A stretch of DNA of 64,000 nucleotides from Planococcus sp. CPCC 101016 (GCF_007859295.1 NZ_VOHB01000003.1:186001-250000); one strand, 5' to 3'; shown: positions 51,168 to 61,056, counted from the stretch's first letter. The notes: generated by a model not told the origin, from the sequence alone. Numbers and translations: made by a program.

Positions 51168-51414
51168 TTCCTTACCCCCTTTTTGATAGTTTGTTGCTCA
51201 CATCATTTTCTTGTAAAACTTGTCTTGCCCTTCATTTCAGAAGTAATAACTCTGATTTTTTCAAAAGACATACAGCATACCTAGTTATACTGACTTAAAA
51301 AATGACACATGCTGTTTTTTTAATAAGTATTATGACTCATATAAATTGTAACTTCTTTAGACTGTTAACACAATTTAAATATTTTGTTATTCAAATGAAA
51401 TATACTGCTCCCAC

Positions 51415-51447
51415 AAAAAAACCGCTAATCTGAAGCAGATTAGCAGT
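51415..51447 (-). terminator. Leftward terminator after crtP
   Basis: Minus strand CTGCTAATCTG, loop CTT, CAGATTAGCGG then seven T. It lies in the 364-base gap 51168-51531, which otherwise shows only AT-rich DNA and the presumed promoter of the Ltp-repeat gene. Confidence 0.8.
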
Positions 51448-51531
51448 CGAAACTGATTTTTTATACAGTTGCCTTAAAGGAATTACTCGCTTTTGAATAT
51501 ACTTTACTTCTATATAAAGAAGTAAAGCATA

Positions 51532-53037
51532 CTACCTTTTCAGTCCCTGATCACGCTTCACAATCTTATCGCTCACTTGCTGACCGCTCAGGGTCACCAT
51601 CGGCATGCCGCCGCCTGGATTGACTGTGCCTCCGACAAAATAAAGGTTGTCGTAGAGTTCGCTTTGTTTTTTGTGTTTAAAGCCGCCGTTTTTGCTTTTA
51701 TCGGAAACTGTGCCGTAAATCGCTCCTCGGTCCGAACCGTAGACACGTTCAATATCATGCGGCGTCCAGACGTCGCGTGTCACGATATTTTCGCGCAAAC
51801 CTTCCAAGCCCATGCGCTCAAGCTTATCAAGTACGCGCTCTTCAAACTGCCGGTATTCCTCTGGTGTAAATGGCTTGTCTTGTATATAAGGAATATGCGG
51901 CAGGATTTTAATGTTTTCATGTCCAGGCGGGGCCTGCGTCGGATCGGTTTTGTTGACGTTGACCAAGTAAATGGTCGGGTCGTCCGGCAGCTCGTGTTTT
52001 TCAAATACTTTTTCCATCTGTTCATGCAGGTTTTCTGAAAAGAAGAAGTTGTGGTGATTCAACAACGGATAAGTTTTCTTCACGCCAAGGTGCAGCACGA
52101 GTCCTGAACTTGACGGTTCGTACTTCTTCACCAGCTTCTCTACAAACTTCTCGTCCGCATCCACCATTTTCTTATAGAATGGAATAACTTCCATGTTTGA
52201 AACATAATAATCAGCGTTCTTGAACGAACCGTCTTCCAGTTCGATGCCCGCAACCTGCTTATCTTGATTGGTATGAGCCCGAACCACACCCGTGCCGGTA
52301 TGGATCTGAACGCCTTCTTCTCTCGCAAGCCTCTCTAATCCTTCCGCAAGCTTATGGGTTCCGCCTTTTACGTACCAACAGCCTTGCGCATGCTGCATGT
52401 AAATCATCATGTTTAGAACCGCTGGCGCGCTGTAAGGAGAAGAGCCGACGTATTTGACGTAATAGGACAGCATATCGCGCAGATGCGGATTGCTGATGCG
52501 CTTGGAAATTGCACTGTACATCGTCGAGGTCAAGTCAAACCCGATCAAGGTCGCAAGGATGCCATTTTGCGCAACCGCCTCTTTCGGCGACTCAAAGCCT
52601 TCTTTCAAATAGCTGCGTTCTGTCGTTTCGTAAATCCGCTTGGCGTATTTCAGCAACGAATAATACTCTTTGATATCCCCGTGGGACAATGCCGGATTTG
52701 CCCGCTCCATCTTGTGGAGGTCATGATACAAATCCAGCATCGTGCCGTCCGGAAAGAATGAGCGCCATTCCAGATCAAGCCGCTTGAGAGATACATAATC
52801 AGCCATGCGCTTGCCGCTTCCCTCGAACAATTTGTTGAAAATATGCGGCATTGTTAAAATAGAGGGGCCCAGGTCGAAACCAAAGCCGTCCTGCTCCAGG
52901 CGGTTCACTTTTCCGCCAATGTGTTCATTTTTCTCATATAAAGAAACCGCGTAACCTTTTTGAGCAAGAGAAATAGCCGCGGATAAACCTCCGAGGCCTC
53001 CACCAATTACGATTACGGATTTATTGACGTTCACCAT
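51532..53037 (-). CDS. crtP: 4,4'-diapolycopene/diaponeurosporene oxygenase (CrtP/CrtNb)
   Basis: 501 residues, CrtI-like FAD enzyme. N-terminal dinucleotide fold [30 protein letters not shown], then [57 protein letters not shown] and the C-terminal [20 protein letters not shown]. These blocks follow Staphylococcus CrtP very closely, more than the desaturase CrtN. CrtP oxidises the terminal methyl of C30 carotenoids to aldehyde/carboxyl. ATG with AAGGGCGG seven bases upstream; the frame also opens from a TTG at 53061. It stands alone here, so the other C30 carotenoid genes must be elsewhere. Confidence 0.9.
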   Translation of the reverse strand: MVNVNKSVIVIGGGLGGLSAAISLAQKGYAVSLYEKNEHIGGKVNRLEQDGFGFDLGPSILTMPHIFNKLFEGSGKRMADYVSLKRLDLEWRSFFPDGTMLDLYHDLHKMERANPALSHGDIKEYYSLLKYAKRIYETTERSYLKEGFESPKEAVAQNGILATLIGFDLTSTMYSAISKRISNPHLRDMLSYYVKYVGSSPYSAPAVLNMMIYMQHAQGCWYVKGGTHKLAEGLERLAREEGVQIHTGTGVVRAHTNQDKQVAGIELEDGSFKNADYYVSNMEVIPFYKKMVDADEKFVEKLVKKYEPSSSGLVLHLGVKKTYPLLNHHNFFFSENLHEQMEKVFEKHELPDDPTIYLVNVNKTDPTQAPPGHENIKILPHIPYIQDKPFTPEEYRQFEERVLDKLERMGLEGLRENIVTRDVWTPHDIERVYGSDRGAIYGTVSDKSKNGGFKHKKQSELYDNLYFVGGTVNPGGGMPMVTLSGQQVSDKIVKRDQGLKR

Positions 53038-53251
53038 ATATGTACCGCCCTTCTTTTCCAAAGTAGTTTCATCTTATTATTCTTGCTTTAAAGGAAAATG
53101 TTCCTGTCCATCTTTTCAAAATATCTACCATTGAACTTTCTTCAAAACATGGCCATACTCCTCTATATTCCCTTCATCTGATTTTAAAAAACCCTCTTTA
53201 TATAGTATTTGTATACTTTATGTACATACTCTCTCTAATTTTCGTCAACAG

Positions 53252-53288
53252 AAAAACACCTGCCATTCCGCATCGGGAATGGCAGGTG
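53252..53288 (-). terminator. Leftward terminator after the M14 peptidase gene
   Basis: Minus strand CACCTGCCATTCC, loop CGATGC, GGAATGGCAGGTG then five T; the gap 53038-53349 otherwise holds AT-rich DNA with the crtP promoter region. Confidence 0.85.
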
Positions 53289-53349
53289 CATAAGTCTCTT
53301 ATTAAGTTAACAAATCATTCATATTCTTTGAATCGTTGGCAGTGCTTGG

Positions 53350-54546
53350 TTAAAATCCAGGTCGGTAAGCTGTGAGCGGAATATCTTCGTAAGCTTCCGG
53401 GTCTATTTGTTCGACCGAACCATCTGCTACACTTTCAATGATTCCAGACAGGCCTCGCTCAACCGATTTGACCAACTGGCCTTTTTCTTTTTGTCCCAAG
53501 CTCTGAGTCTGGCCTCTTACTTCAAAAAGGACCGTTCCGCTGCCATTTAAGGCGTAGCTTCCAAGCGCCGTTCCAGGCAGGTCAAGACCTTGTGAATACA
53601 GCGAGATATTGGTGAATTTTGAGTTGCCGTAGGACTGAAGTTCATTGTAAGCCGCCAAGTTCAATTGTCTAGAGAAATCATAATCGTAGTTATCGGCGTA
53701 TTCAGCGTACTTCGCTCCTTCAGGCGTAGATGGGTCCGGCACGAACTGGGCCGATAAAGACAGCGTTACCGGATCCGCTGTGCCATCGACATAATAAAGT
53801 CCCTGGTGATGCAAGTCGATGAATACGTCCACTTTACCGAATTCATTTTGCAGGGATTTATAGACATCGCGGGACGTCTGGGCTTCTGGTGTGATGAACC
53901 AGCCTGGCTGATTCGATGCTCCTGGGAAGTCTTCAGCTTGCGGCACATAATTAAGATCAGGATTAAAATCGCGGTTTACATCGAATCCGGGATTGGCGCC
54001 GTAATCATAATTTTGGCTAATGCCGCGGTCCAGATAATTCCAAGAAGGAGCTGCCCCTGCTAATTGCGGGAAGTTTTCAAGCGTCTCACTCCAAGTCAGG
54101 CTATTGCGGCGTTTATCCGCCTCTGAAGCATCCGGATTCATCATCGGCATGAAGACGAGAGTCACTTCTTCCCGAATTTTTTGTGATTGCTTCGAGTTAT
54201 TGGACAAGGTCTTCAATAAATTGAGAATCGCTACGGTGCCGGTTTTTTCGTTCCCGTGGATTTCACTTTGAACCAGAAGAACCTTATCCCCAGTACCGAC
54301 TCTCGCGGTATAGATGTCCAACCCCTCATGAGACTGCCCGGCCACATCCACTTGAACTGTCCCTTTGCTGTTAGCCGCAATCTGCTTTAAGCTTTTCTGC
54401 AACTCCTGATAGTCGATAAATCCGGATATGCTGTTATCATGATGATGTTCCGCCGGCTTTGTCTCGTTTTCAACCGCATAAACCGGCATTGCCAATGCTG
54501 TACACAAACTTAACACCCCAACTGTACTCGCCCATCTTCTTTTCAA
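53350..54546 (-). CDS. Secreted M14 family zinc carboxypeptidase
   Basis: 398 residues. A signal peptide (about 1-24, MKRRWASTVGVLSLCTALAM...VYA) precedes the M14 domain. Zinc ligands are in QSEIHGNEKTG (His and Glu, near 95-98) and DVFIDLHHQGLYY (His, near 246-248); the catalytic Glu is in VLFEVRGQT. All key residues are present, so an exported zinc carboxypeptidase is expected. ATG after AGAGGGAG. No D,L-peptidoglycan-binding domain is fused, so peptide or cell-wall substrates are both possible. Confidence 0.9.
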   Translation of the reverse strand: MKRRWASTVGVLSLCTALAMPVYAVENETKPAEHHHDNSISGFIDYQELQKSLKQIAANSKGTVQVDVAGQSHEGLDIYTARVGTGDKVLLVQSEIHGNEKTGTVAILNLLKTLSNNSKQSQKIREEVTLVFMPMMNPDASEADKRRNSLTWSETLENFPQLAGAAPSWNYLDRGISQNYDYGANPGFDVNRDFNPDLNYVPQAEDFPGASNQPGWFITPEAQTSRDVYKSLQNEFGKVDVFIDLHHQGLYYVDGTADPVTLSLSAQFVPDPSTPEGAKYAEYADNYDYDFSRQLNLAAYNELQSYGNSKFTNISLYSQGLDLPGTALGSYALNGSGTVLFEVRGQTQSLGQKEKGQLVKSVERGLSGIIESVADGSVEQIDPEAYEDIPLTAYRPGF

Positions 54547-54944
54547 ACATACTCACTCCCTCTGAATTTATTTGCAGATGATTCTATTTTAAAAAGCATT
54601 TCTTTACTCAAAAAACAGCATAGCAATAAAAGAAAAAATAGTAAATATATTTAGAATATTCAATTCTTTAGTATCATATTTTATATATAGCCTTAGAAAC
54701 CTTTGTATCAATAGACATAGATGCCACTATATACTTCGACCCACTAAATACTTTCGTTCGTAAAATCGCTGCTTCTTGGAATATTAACTTGCGGCAAGCA
54801 GCGGTTTGGATGAGATGAATTGGAGAGGCTTTAATTCACCCGATTTTTTTACTGTTTGTTTTCTAGCATCTTGTCATAAATTAGATGCTGAGAAAACCAT
54901 GTAAGTTCGAACAGCAAACATCCATTCCGCTAATCATTCCATCT
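54547..54944. other. AT-rich intergenic region with two inverted repeats
   Basis: 398 bases without a gene. AAATCGCTGCTT (54763-54774) pairs with AAGCAGCGGTTT (54796-54807) along 12 positions with one G-T pair, and TTTTCT-AGCATCT (54859-) pairs with AGATGCT-G-AGAAAA (-54896). The second could terminate the leftward gene at 54945. Neither has a clear T run. Confidence 0.45.
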
Positions 54945-55310
54945 TTATTCGTTGATAAGATCATTCAACGCTTGAATAGCCAGTTCCAATGAAGTAATCC
55001 TTCTTTCTAAAAGCGTCTTTTGAGGACTGCCTTCTTTTGATTTCGTGTACATAGCTTCGATTGAGGACAGGAGTCCTATCAAAACAAGACGAGCTTCTGC
55101 TAAATCTTCCAGGGTATAGGAATGCGTCTTGTCTTCCCAAACGGCTTCCAACACAACCAAGCCCGTTCGAAGAGCATTCAACCGACTGTTTACCAATGTG
55201 GTATTAGCGTTTTTTTCGTGCATCTGAATCAAAGCCTTTTCTGTTTTGCGGATGGTTGATTGAAAGGATTCGATTGACTGCAGCTTTACTTGTGCTGATA
55301 CGTTTTCCAT
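54945..55310 (-). CDS. Helical protein, unknown function
   Basis: About 121 residues starting MENVSAQVKLQSIESFQSTIRK; rich in Leu, Glu, Lys, Ser and predicted entirely alpha-helical with heptad-like spacing (LNALRTGLVVLEAVWEDKTHSYTLEDLAEARLVLIGLL). AAAGGAGG lies ten bases before this ATG; the frame from a TTG at 55334 is less likely. I do not recognise the family. Single leftward gene next to a DIP1984-family gene. Confidence 0.65.
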   Translation of the reverse strand: MENVSAQVKLQSIESFQSTIRKTEKALIQMHEKNANTTLVNSRLNALRTGLVVLEAVWEDKTHSYTLEDLAEARLVLIGLLSSIEAMYTKSKEGSPQKTLLERRITSLELAIQALNDLINE

Positions 55311-55397
55311 TTGAGACGGACCTCCTTTTTTCAAGGCATCGAAAATCGCAGACTAAAGACAATGAGAACTTGCGAATGAGGATCCTCAATAACTTAG

Positions 55398-55427
55398 AAA
55401 ATCCCCCTGCTCAAAAAGCAGGAGGAT
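55398..55427 (-). terminator. Leftward terminator
   Basis: Minus strand AATCCTCCTGCT, loop TTTTG, AGCAGGGGGATT then TTT. It lies in the 307-base gap 55311-55617 and likely ends the DIP1984-type transcript. In the same gap CCTTGGAGCGG/CCGCTTCAAGG (about 55590-55620) forms another hairpin. Confidence 0.6.
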
Positions 55428-55617
55428 TCATGGAAGGCGTTTTAAAACAGGAATGTGGTCATCGACCGCCGTTTGCTCTTGGTTGGTGATCGGTTACAGG
55501 TAAAATCGTGATGGGGTAAAGGTCATTGGTTTGCCATTAGCCATCAGAGTTGAGTGTACCGAAGTACATAAGAGGTTTCCTTCCATGCCTTGAAGCGGAG
55601 TCTCACCGCTCCAAGGA

Positions 55618-56133
55618 TCAGAAATACTTCTCGCTGTCGAAATCCAGGACGATCGAGTAGTTTTTGGTGTTGATGGCATTTGACAGCCGGTTTGCCTGGC
55701 GCTCCAACTCCACCGCTTTTACTCGGTATTTCTCCGGATCAAACATTGCCCGTCTGATGATGGGTGTGCCTTCCCCATAGCCAAATTGAATCTCCTCTTT
55801 TGAAGCAGCTCCGAACTCTTTGAACTTCCGTGCTTTGGCACGCAATTGCGTGGCCAATTCGATGGCTTCCACAATCGCTAAATTTTCTCCGTTGAAGCTA
55901 ATTTCATTTTCAAAATTAGCGCGGTACATCAATTTGTCCAACAGCCGGAAATCTTTTCGGATTTCGTCGATCTCTTCTTCGACCTGGTGAAGAGTACGGG
56001 CTTGCTTCGGCTTTTTGCTGTCTTTTTCCATTTCCACAAAAGCCACCCGGTCCATCTCTTCTTCCAACTCATGAATGCGTTTTGCCAATACAGATTTCAA
56101 TTTCACAGCTTCTGCCAGGGAAAGATTCGACAT
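55618..56133 (-). CDS. DIP1984 family protein (septicolysin-like)
   Basis: 171 residues of the DIP1984 family: N-terminal MSNLSLAEAVKLKSVLAKRIHELEEEMDRVA helix pair, HQVEEEIDEIRKDFRLLDKLMYRANFENEI, and a C-terminal YRVKAVELERQANRLSNAINTKNYS. The family is uncharacterised although some members are named septicolysin in annotations. Long helices suggest an oligomeric coiled-coil protein. No signal peptide. Start ATG with AAGGAGA upstream. Function unknown. Confidence 0.82.
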   Translation of the reverse strand: MSNLSLAEAVKLKSVLAKRIHELEEEMDRVAFVEMEKDSKKPKQARTLHQVEEEIDEIRKDFRLLDKLMYRANFENEISFNGENLAIVEAIELATQLRAKARKFKEFGAASKEEIQFGYGEGTPIIRRAMFDPEKYRVKAVELERQANRLSNAINTKNYSIVLDFDSEKYF

Positions 56134-56394
56134 GGTTTGGTCTCCTTCAATTCATAATGGTTCTTATGCTCCTTAGCGTAGCAGACCACCTAGTTTTTTA
56201 CAATAAACAGCAGAAATAATTTTGATCATTCAGTTATTCCGCCTCTTCTTTCTAACTCCTAACAGCAAGTATTTATACTCTGCTGATTCTTTAGAATGAA
56301 CTTACAAAATAAGATGAAAAACTTGAAATACGGAGACATCGAATGGCTCGGCTAAACCCTCCACTCGAACTTTCAAGCACATCAAGGCAATTAA

Positions 56395-56424
56395 TTGTTA
56401 AAGAGCCTGCCAACCCTTTATACT
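56395..56424 (+). promoter_or_regulatory. SigA promoter of the formamidase gene
   Basis: TTGTTA, 18 bases, TATACT, about 40 bases before the GTG start. The rest of the 331-base gap 56134-56464 shows no gene. Confidence 0.6.
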
Positions 56425-56464
56425 TTAAGTAGTCTGATAATTCCAACGAAAGAGGAGGATTATT

Positions 56465-57769
56465 GTGAACAAAACGACAGTCGAAACCTTATTCGTCAAT
56501 CATTTCATAGATGGCATCCTGGATCCCGGGAAAGAAATGCTGGGACCTGTGAAAGACGGCGGAACGATTATCGCCAATACTGCCCCAGGCTGTTGGGGTC
56601 CTATGATTACCCCCAGCATCAAAGGCGGACACGAAGTGACACAGCCGGTTTATGTGGAAGGGGCTGAACCCGGAGATGCCATCGCTATCCGGATTCAATC
56701 AATCACTGTAACTTCCCAAGCCACCGCTTCCGGCAACGATAAAATGATTGAAGACCGGGCAGATGGCGACGGCTATGTAGCTGCAAAATGCCCGGAATGC
56801 GGCACCAAGAACCCCGAAACCGTCATCAAAGGCATCGGCATGGAAGCCATTCGCTGTGCAAATTGCGGAGCGGACGCGACTCCATTCGTCTTCACCAATG
56901 GCTACACCATTTTCTTTGGTGAAAAAGGCGATGTCGGACTGACCTTGCCGCAGGAAGCTTCCGAAACCATCGCTCACGACGGCCGTACGTTCATGAAAAC
57001 TCCGGAAGCTTCCGTTCAGAATCCGGTGGTGACGTTTGCACCTCATGATCTGGTCGGTACGATGGCCCGCATGCGTCCGTTCCTGGGTCAATTGGGGACG
57101 ACGCCATCCCGGCCAACACCGGATTCCCATAATGCCGGCGACTTCGGTTCCTTCCTGGTTGGTGCTCCACATGATTTCAAAACAACACAGGAGGAATTGG
57201 AGACTCACCGGACAGATGGCCATTTGGACATCAGCCGGGTGCGGGCGGGAGCTGTATTGATTTGTCCGGTGAAAGTTGCCGGCGGCGGTGTTTACCTGGG
57301 TGACATGCATGCCATGCAAGGCGATGGTGAAATCGCCGGGCATACGGCAGACGTTTCGGGCATCGCTCATCTCCAGGTCCACGTGCTGAAAGGCTTGAAT
57401 ATCCAAGGGCCAATCTTGCTGCCGAATGTTGAGGACCTGCCGTATACGGCGAAGCCCTTCACGGCAGAAGAAAAACAATCCGCTCAGCAAATCGCCGATA
57501 CTTGGAACGTCACCAAAATCGAAGAATCCTATCCGGTGTCCTTTATCGGATCTGGTCCGAATTTGAACGACGCAACCGAAAACGGCTTGAAGCGGGCTGC
57601 TGACTTCTTCGGCGTGACCGTTCCGGAAATCATGAACCGCTCGACCATCACCGGATCTATTGAAATCGGCCGGCATCCCGGTGTCATCACTGTGACTTTC
57701 CTGGCCCCTGAACCGTATCTGCAAAAAACCGATTTGTTCGAACTGGTGAAAACGCAATATGGAAAATGA
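56465..57769 (+). CDS. Acetamidase/formamidase family protein with zinc-ribbon insert
   Basis: 434 residues of the FmdA/AmdA family: GGTIIANTAPGCWGPMITPSIKGGHEVTQPVYVEGAEPGDAIAIRI near the N-terminus, FGSFLVGAPHDFKTTQEEL-region, VAGGGVYLGDMHAMQGDGEIAGHTADVSG (active-site Asp and His) and SITGSIEIGRHPGVITV. Within the core an insert at about 105-140 carries CPECG and CANCG (Cys 109, 112, 131, 134), a rubredoxin-like zinc ribbon. It hydrolyses short amides such as formamide or acetamide. GTG start behind GAGGAGG. A SigA promoter lies upstream and a strong terminator follows. Confidence 0.9.
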   Translation: MNKTTVETLFVNHFIDGILDPGKEMLGPVKDGGTIIANTAPGCWGPMITPSIKGGHEVTQPVYVEGAEPGDAIAIRIQSITVTSQATASGNDKMIEDRADGDGYVAAKCPECGTKNPETVIKGIGMEAIRCANCGADATPFVFTNGYTIFFGEKGDVGLTLPQEASETIAHDGRTFMKTPEASVQNPVVTFAPHDLVGTMARMRPFLGQLGTTPSRPTPDSHNAGDFGSFLVGAPHDFKTTQEELETHRTDGHLDISRVRAGAVLICPVKVAGGGVYLGDMHAMQGDGEIAGHTADVSGIAHLQVHVLKGLNIQGPILLPNVEDLPYTAKPFTAEEKQSAQQIADTWNVTKIEESYPVSFIGSGPNLNDATENGLKRAADFFGVTVPEIMNRSTITGSIEIGRHPGVITVTFLAPEPYLQKTDLFELVKTQYGK

Positions 57770-57770
57770 C

Positions 57771-57811
57771 AACAACCGCCATTCCGTAAAAAGGAATGGC
57801 GGTTGTTTTAG
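57771..57811 (+). terminator. Terminator after the formamidase gene
   Basis: AACAACCGCCATTCC ... GGAATGGCGGTTGTTTTA with a seven-base loop. Confidence 0.88.
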
Positions 57812-57878
57812 TATCGGGCCGCAACATTTCTGCGGTCATTCTCGAACAACGACCGCAAAAGAACAGCAGATCTAATTA

Positions 57879-58853
57879 TCAATTCTGCTTGGCAAAATAA
57901 TGTCTAGTTGCATATTTGAAAGAATCCATTAAAAAGTTTCGTGCTGCTTTGCTGATGTCGGCTTTCGGATTGATGATGTCAAAACCGTGGTAAGCGCCTT
58001 TAAAGATTTTAAAGTCGACAGGAATGCCTGCTGCTCTCAAACGCTCCACATACCGGATCGTTTCATCGCGGAACGGCTCGATATCTCCGACAAACGTGAT
58101 GGCCGGCGGCAACCCCGAGTAATCTGCTGCACGTCCAGCTGCTGCGTAGATGGGTACGTTCCTTCCAAACAATTTACCGAGATACAGTTTCCAGCCCCAC
58201 CGGTTCGTATCCGAATTCCAGACATAAGCATTGTTGTCACGCGCGGATTCTGACAGCATCCGGTCATCGAGCATCGGATAAAGCGGCAGTTGAAAAGCTA
58301 GGTTGACTTCTCCCTTGTCTCTTGCAAGCAATGCTAATGCAACGGTCAATCCCCCACCGGCACTTTCGCCGCCGACCATCAGCTGATCGTCGCGAATGCC
58401 CAATTCCTTTGCCTGGTTTTTTATCCATAACAGGACTTTATAGCAATCATCGAGCGCCGCCGGATAAGGCGAATCAATCGACAGCCGGTAATCCGGTGCG
58501 ACAATGACACACTCGCTCGTGTCGATCAAGCGCTTGTACATGTCCCCACTCATCTCCGGAACCCCTTGCGCATAGCCTCCGCCGTGAATCCATAACACAC
58601 CGGGTACAGCGCTAACTGGACCGAGCGCTTTGTAAATCCGCACACGAATTGAGGAACCGTCTCCACGGCTTATCCACTCTTCGCTGCAGTCCAAGCCTTC
58701 GACATCTTTTCCTTTAAACCGTTTATCCATCTGTTTCTTCGAGTTGTGCATCGACTGGATAAACGCTTCTTCCGTCGATTTCGTCACCAGCTTATCTATC
58801 AGCATTCCTCTGAATCTCAAATGTTTATTGACCATTTTACGCGTTACTTTCAA
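57879..58853 (-). CDS. Alpha/beta hydrolase of the hormone-sensitive-lipase (HSL) family
   Basis: About 324 residues. HGGGYAQG oxyanion motif (near 95), nucleophile GESAGGG (near 167), Asp in FVGDIEPFRDE and His in GAYHGFD near the C-terminus make a complete HSL-type carboxylesterase. TTG with AGGAGA ten bases upstream is the best start; the frame extends seven codons further to a TTG that coincides with this ribosome site. It lies about 40 bases after an L-aspartate dehydrogenase gene on the same strand and may be co-transcribed with it. Substrate likely a short- or medium-chain ester. Confidence 0.87.
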   Translation of the reverse strand: MKVTRKMVNKHLRFRGMLIDKLVTKSTEEAFIQSMHNSKKQMDKRFKGKDVEGLDCSEEWISRGDGSSIRVRIYKALGPVSAVPGVLWIHGGGYAQGVPEMSGDMYKRLIDTSECVIVAPDYRLSIDSPYPAALDDCYKVLLWIKNQAKELGIRDDQLMVGGESAGGGLTVALALLARDKGEVNLAFQLPLYPMLDDRMLSESARDNNAYVWNSDTNRWGWKLYLGKLFGRNVPIYAAAGRAADYSGLPPAITFVGDIEPFRDETIRYVERLRAAGIPVDFKIFKGAYHGFDIINPKADISKAARNFLMDSFKYATRHYFAKQN

Positions 58854-58893
58854 AACAGAATCTCTCCTTTTCAAACTCTATCTAACTGAACAC

Positions 58894-59673
58894 TCAGTTC
58901 CCGATTCTGAGAGCCTGGTCTTTGTTCTGCAGCACTGACAAAATACTGAGTGCGGCAAGAAAGCTCGTTTTCGGATTGCTCGGCATTGGGTTGTTTTCAA
59001 CTTTCAGCTGCATCTTTCCGAAATTTCCTTCTGCTTCGATGGTATGGGTGTTTTGTTCAATGGCCGGATCGACAATGATGCGTACTGCCGTTTTTTCCAT
59101 ACCGATTCCTGCAAGCGCAAGTGTCATCGCCACATTGATATTCTTCGGGAATTTTTCGACGGCGTCTATAGCCGAACCTTCAAACACCACTTCTTCTTTG
59201 TCCGTTTCCATCCCGAGCGATGCTGGTGATTTTCTTGTAGTGATCTGCACTCGCTTCAGTCCGCCTGTTGCTTTCGCCGCTTGCAAAACGTCCAATCCCC
59301 CGATTGCACCAGACGGCAGGAAGATGTGCGTGCCTGCATCTTCGGCCAAGGTCTTAATTTCATCCAGGAAATTTGCATCTTTAAACACGCCGATACTGCT
59401 GACGACGAGATCTTTGTTGCGGACGACTACATCCTTCAGATAGATGCCTGCTGCTTCGACTGTTGCGGCTTCCACAACGATATCGAGCGGCGTCTCCAAA
59501 AACCATTGAAGATCTGTGTAAAAATCGACACCGAACTGTTCACTCAAGCGATGCCCCGCTTCCTCATTCCGTCCAAAAACGGCAGTTATTCTGCCGCTCG
59601 CCATGTGGCGGTTATTCACTTGTTCCAATAAATACGTGGCAATATTGCCTGTTCCAATGATTCCGATGTTCAT
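58894..59673 (-). CDS. nadX: L-aspartate dehydrogenase family protein
   Basis: 259 residues: N-terminal NAD(P)-binding fold NIGIIGTGNIATYLLE, FLETPLDIVVEAATVEAAG, the substrate-loop region LPSGAIGGLDVLQAAKATGG, and the C-terminal KFPKNINVAMTLALAGIGMEKTAVRIIVDP typical of aspartate dehydrogenase/NadX. It oxidises L-aspartate to iminoaspartate for NAD synthesis, or works in reductive amination. No nadA or nadC is nearby. The start ATG has AAGGAGG seven bases upstream; the longer frame to 59718 lacks a site. Confidence 0.9.
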   Translation of the reverse strand: MNIGIIGTGNIATYLLEQVNNRHMASGRITAVFGRNEEAGHRLSEQFGVDFYTDLQWFLETPLDIVVEAATVEAAGIYLKDVVVRNKDLVVSSIGVFKDANFLDEIKTLAEDAGTHIFLPSGAIGGLDVLQAAKATGGLKRVQITTRKSPASLGMETDKEEVVFEGSAIDAVEKFPKNINVAMTLALAGIGMEKTAVRIIVDPAIEQNTHTIEAEGNFGKMQLKVENNPMPSNPKTSFLAALSILSVLQNKDQALRIGN

Positions 59674-59991
59674 AATGGACCTCCTTACATACTCAGATAG
59701 AACATTTTTGACTGGCATATTTATGGCGCCTACATACCTGTACCATACCCTTAATTAGATTATGCTATCTTCACAATTCGGGAAGCTGATCTTTTTTTCA
59801 TACATCGAGTACGAAATTGATTTTAAATTCCGATGAAGAAATACTGTTGCCAATCAAGCTATACTTTTCAATAAACTAACCATAACCGGTTGCGATCTTT
59901 AAAATTCACTCTACTAAAATAACAATAAAAGGATTATATTTAATAGTTAGAGTCGAAATGCCCTCATCAACCGACAGAAAAGGAGAAGACA
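59674..59991. other. Intergenic region between divergent genes
   Basis: 318 bases, AT-rich, presumably carrying promoters for nadX (leftward) and the YitT gene (rightward). I see no gene and no strong dyad or terminator. Confidence 0.4.
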
Positions 59992-60867
59992 ATGAGTTCA
60001 ACCAACACAAAACGAAAAACAAATCGAGTCAAGTTAATTTTACGGGCGCTGCCTATTATTATCGGTGCATTTATCACTGCGTACGGCCTTGAAGCCGTCC
60101 TGATCCCGAACAATGTATCAGACGGCGGGGTTACCGGAATCAGCATCGTCGGCTCACAATTGACTGGAATGCCGTTGGGCTTGCTGATTGCTGTCCTGAA
60201 TATTCCATTCGTTTACTTGGGTTATAAACAAATCGGGAAAAGCTTCGCCATCTATTCCACTATCGGCATTGCTTCCCTTGCCTATGCGACAACGCTTATG
60301 CATCATATTCCGCCCATCATCGAAGGCGATACTTTATTGGTCACAGTCATTGGCGGAATCATTATCGGTTTTGGAATGGGGCTTGCTTTGCGGAACGGCG
60401 GGGCGCTCGATGGAATTGATATGCTGGCCGTGCTGCTTTCCCGTAAACTGCCATTTGGAACAAGTGATATGATTTTATTCCTGAATGTATTTGTCTTTAT
60501 CATCGTCTCTTTCGTCTTTGGCCTGCAAGGTGCTTTCCTATCCGGAATCGCGTACTTCATCGCGTCCAAAGTGATCCATTTGGTCGAAGAAGGATTCAGC
60601 GGCTCCAAAACGTATAAAATCATCTCGCGTGAACCTGAGCTCCTTGTGCAGACCATTCACGACAGGCTCGGCCGCAATGCCACTTACAATCTCGTCAATG
60701 GCGCTTATACAAACGAGCAATATAAAGAAATCACCTGCATCATCAACCGGCTCGAAGACAGCAAAATGAAAGAAATCATCTTTGAAATTGACAACAACGC
60801 GTTCGTCGCTGTTTACGACGTAGCCGAAGTTCGAGGCGGCAGTTTCAAAAAGCGGGACATCCACTGA
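59992..60867 (+). CDS. YitT family membrane protein (DUF2179 C-terminus)
   Basis: 291 residues: five or six helices (about 15-170; NNVSDGGVTGISIVGSQL, LRNGGALDGIDMLAVLLSRK) and a C-terminal soluble DUF2179 domain (about 210-291, YKIISREPELLVQTIHDRLGRNATYNLVNGAYTNEQYKEITCIINR). This is the YitT/YpjC/YvjA group. Members are thought to be small-molecule transporters or sensors, without settled function. AAAAGGAG lies nine bases before the ATG. A GC-rich terminator follows. Confidence 0.9.
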   Translation: MSSTNTKRKTNRVKLILRALPIIIGAFITAYGLEAVLIPNNVSDGGVTGISIVGSQLTGMPLGLLIAVLNIPFVYLGYKQIGKSFAIYSTIGIASLAYATTLMHHIPPIIEGDTLLVTVIGGIIIGFGMGLALRNGGALDGIDMLAVLLSRKLPFGTSDMILFLNVFVFIIVSFVFGLQGAFLSGIAYFIASKVIHLVEEGFSGSKTYKIISREPELLVQTIHDRLGRNATYNLVNGAYTNEQYKEITCIINRLEDSKMKEIIFEIDNNAFVAVYDVAEVRGGSFKKRDIH

Positions 60868-60884
60868 TTCCGGCATCCTAACAA

Positions 60885-60927
60885 AATGCGCCGACTTCCC
60901 TATCACAAGAGAAGCCGGCGCATTTTT
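60885..60927 (+). terminator. Terminator after the YitT gene
   Basis: AATGCGCCG-ACTTC ... GAAGCCGGCGCATT then six T. Confidence 0.88.
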
Positions 60928-61056
60928 TCAAGTTTAGGAAGTGATTTTTGGGAGTGTGGAATTGAATAGCCTTCAGCACGTTAGTCATTTTTAGGATGAC
61001 TGTATACCCAACTCCTTTTTTCTGTCACATTTAAGGTTTTGATAAAGGGTTGTGAA

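Noticed and set aside
56699-57775. Long antisense open frame (358 codons) opposite the formamidase gene
   Set aside because: It is the complement of a well-conserved enzyme, has no ribosome site and no recognisable domain; GC-rich codon use on the coding strand creates it.
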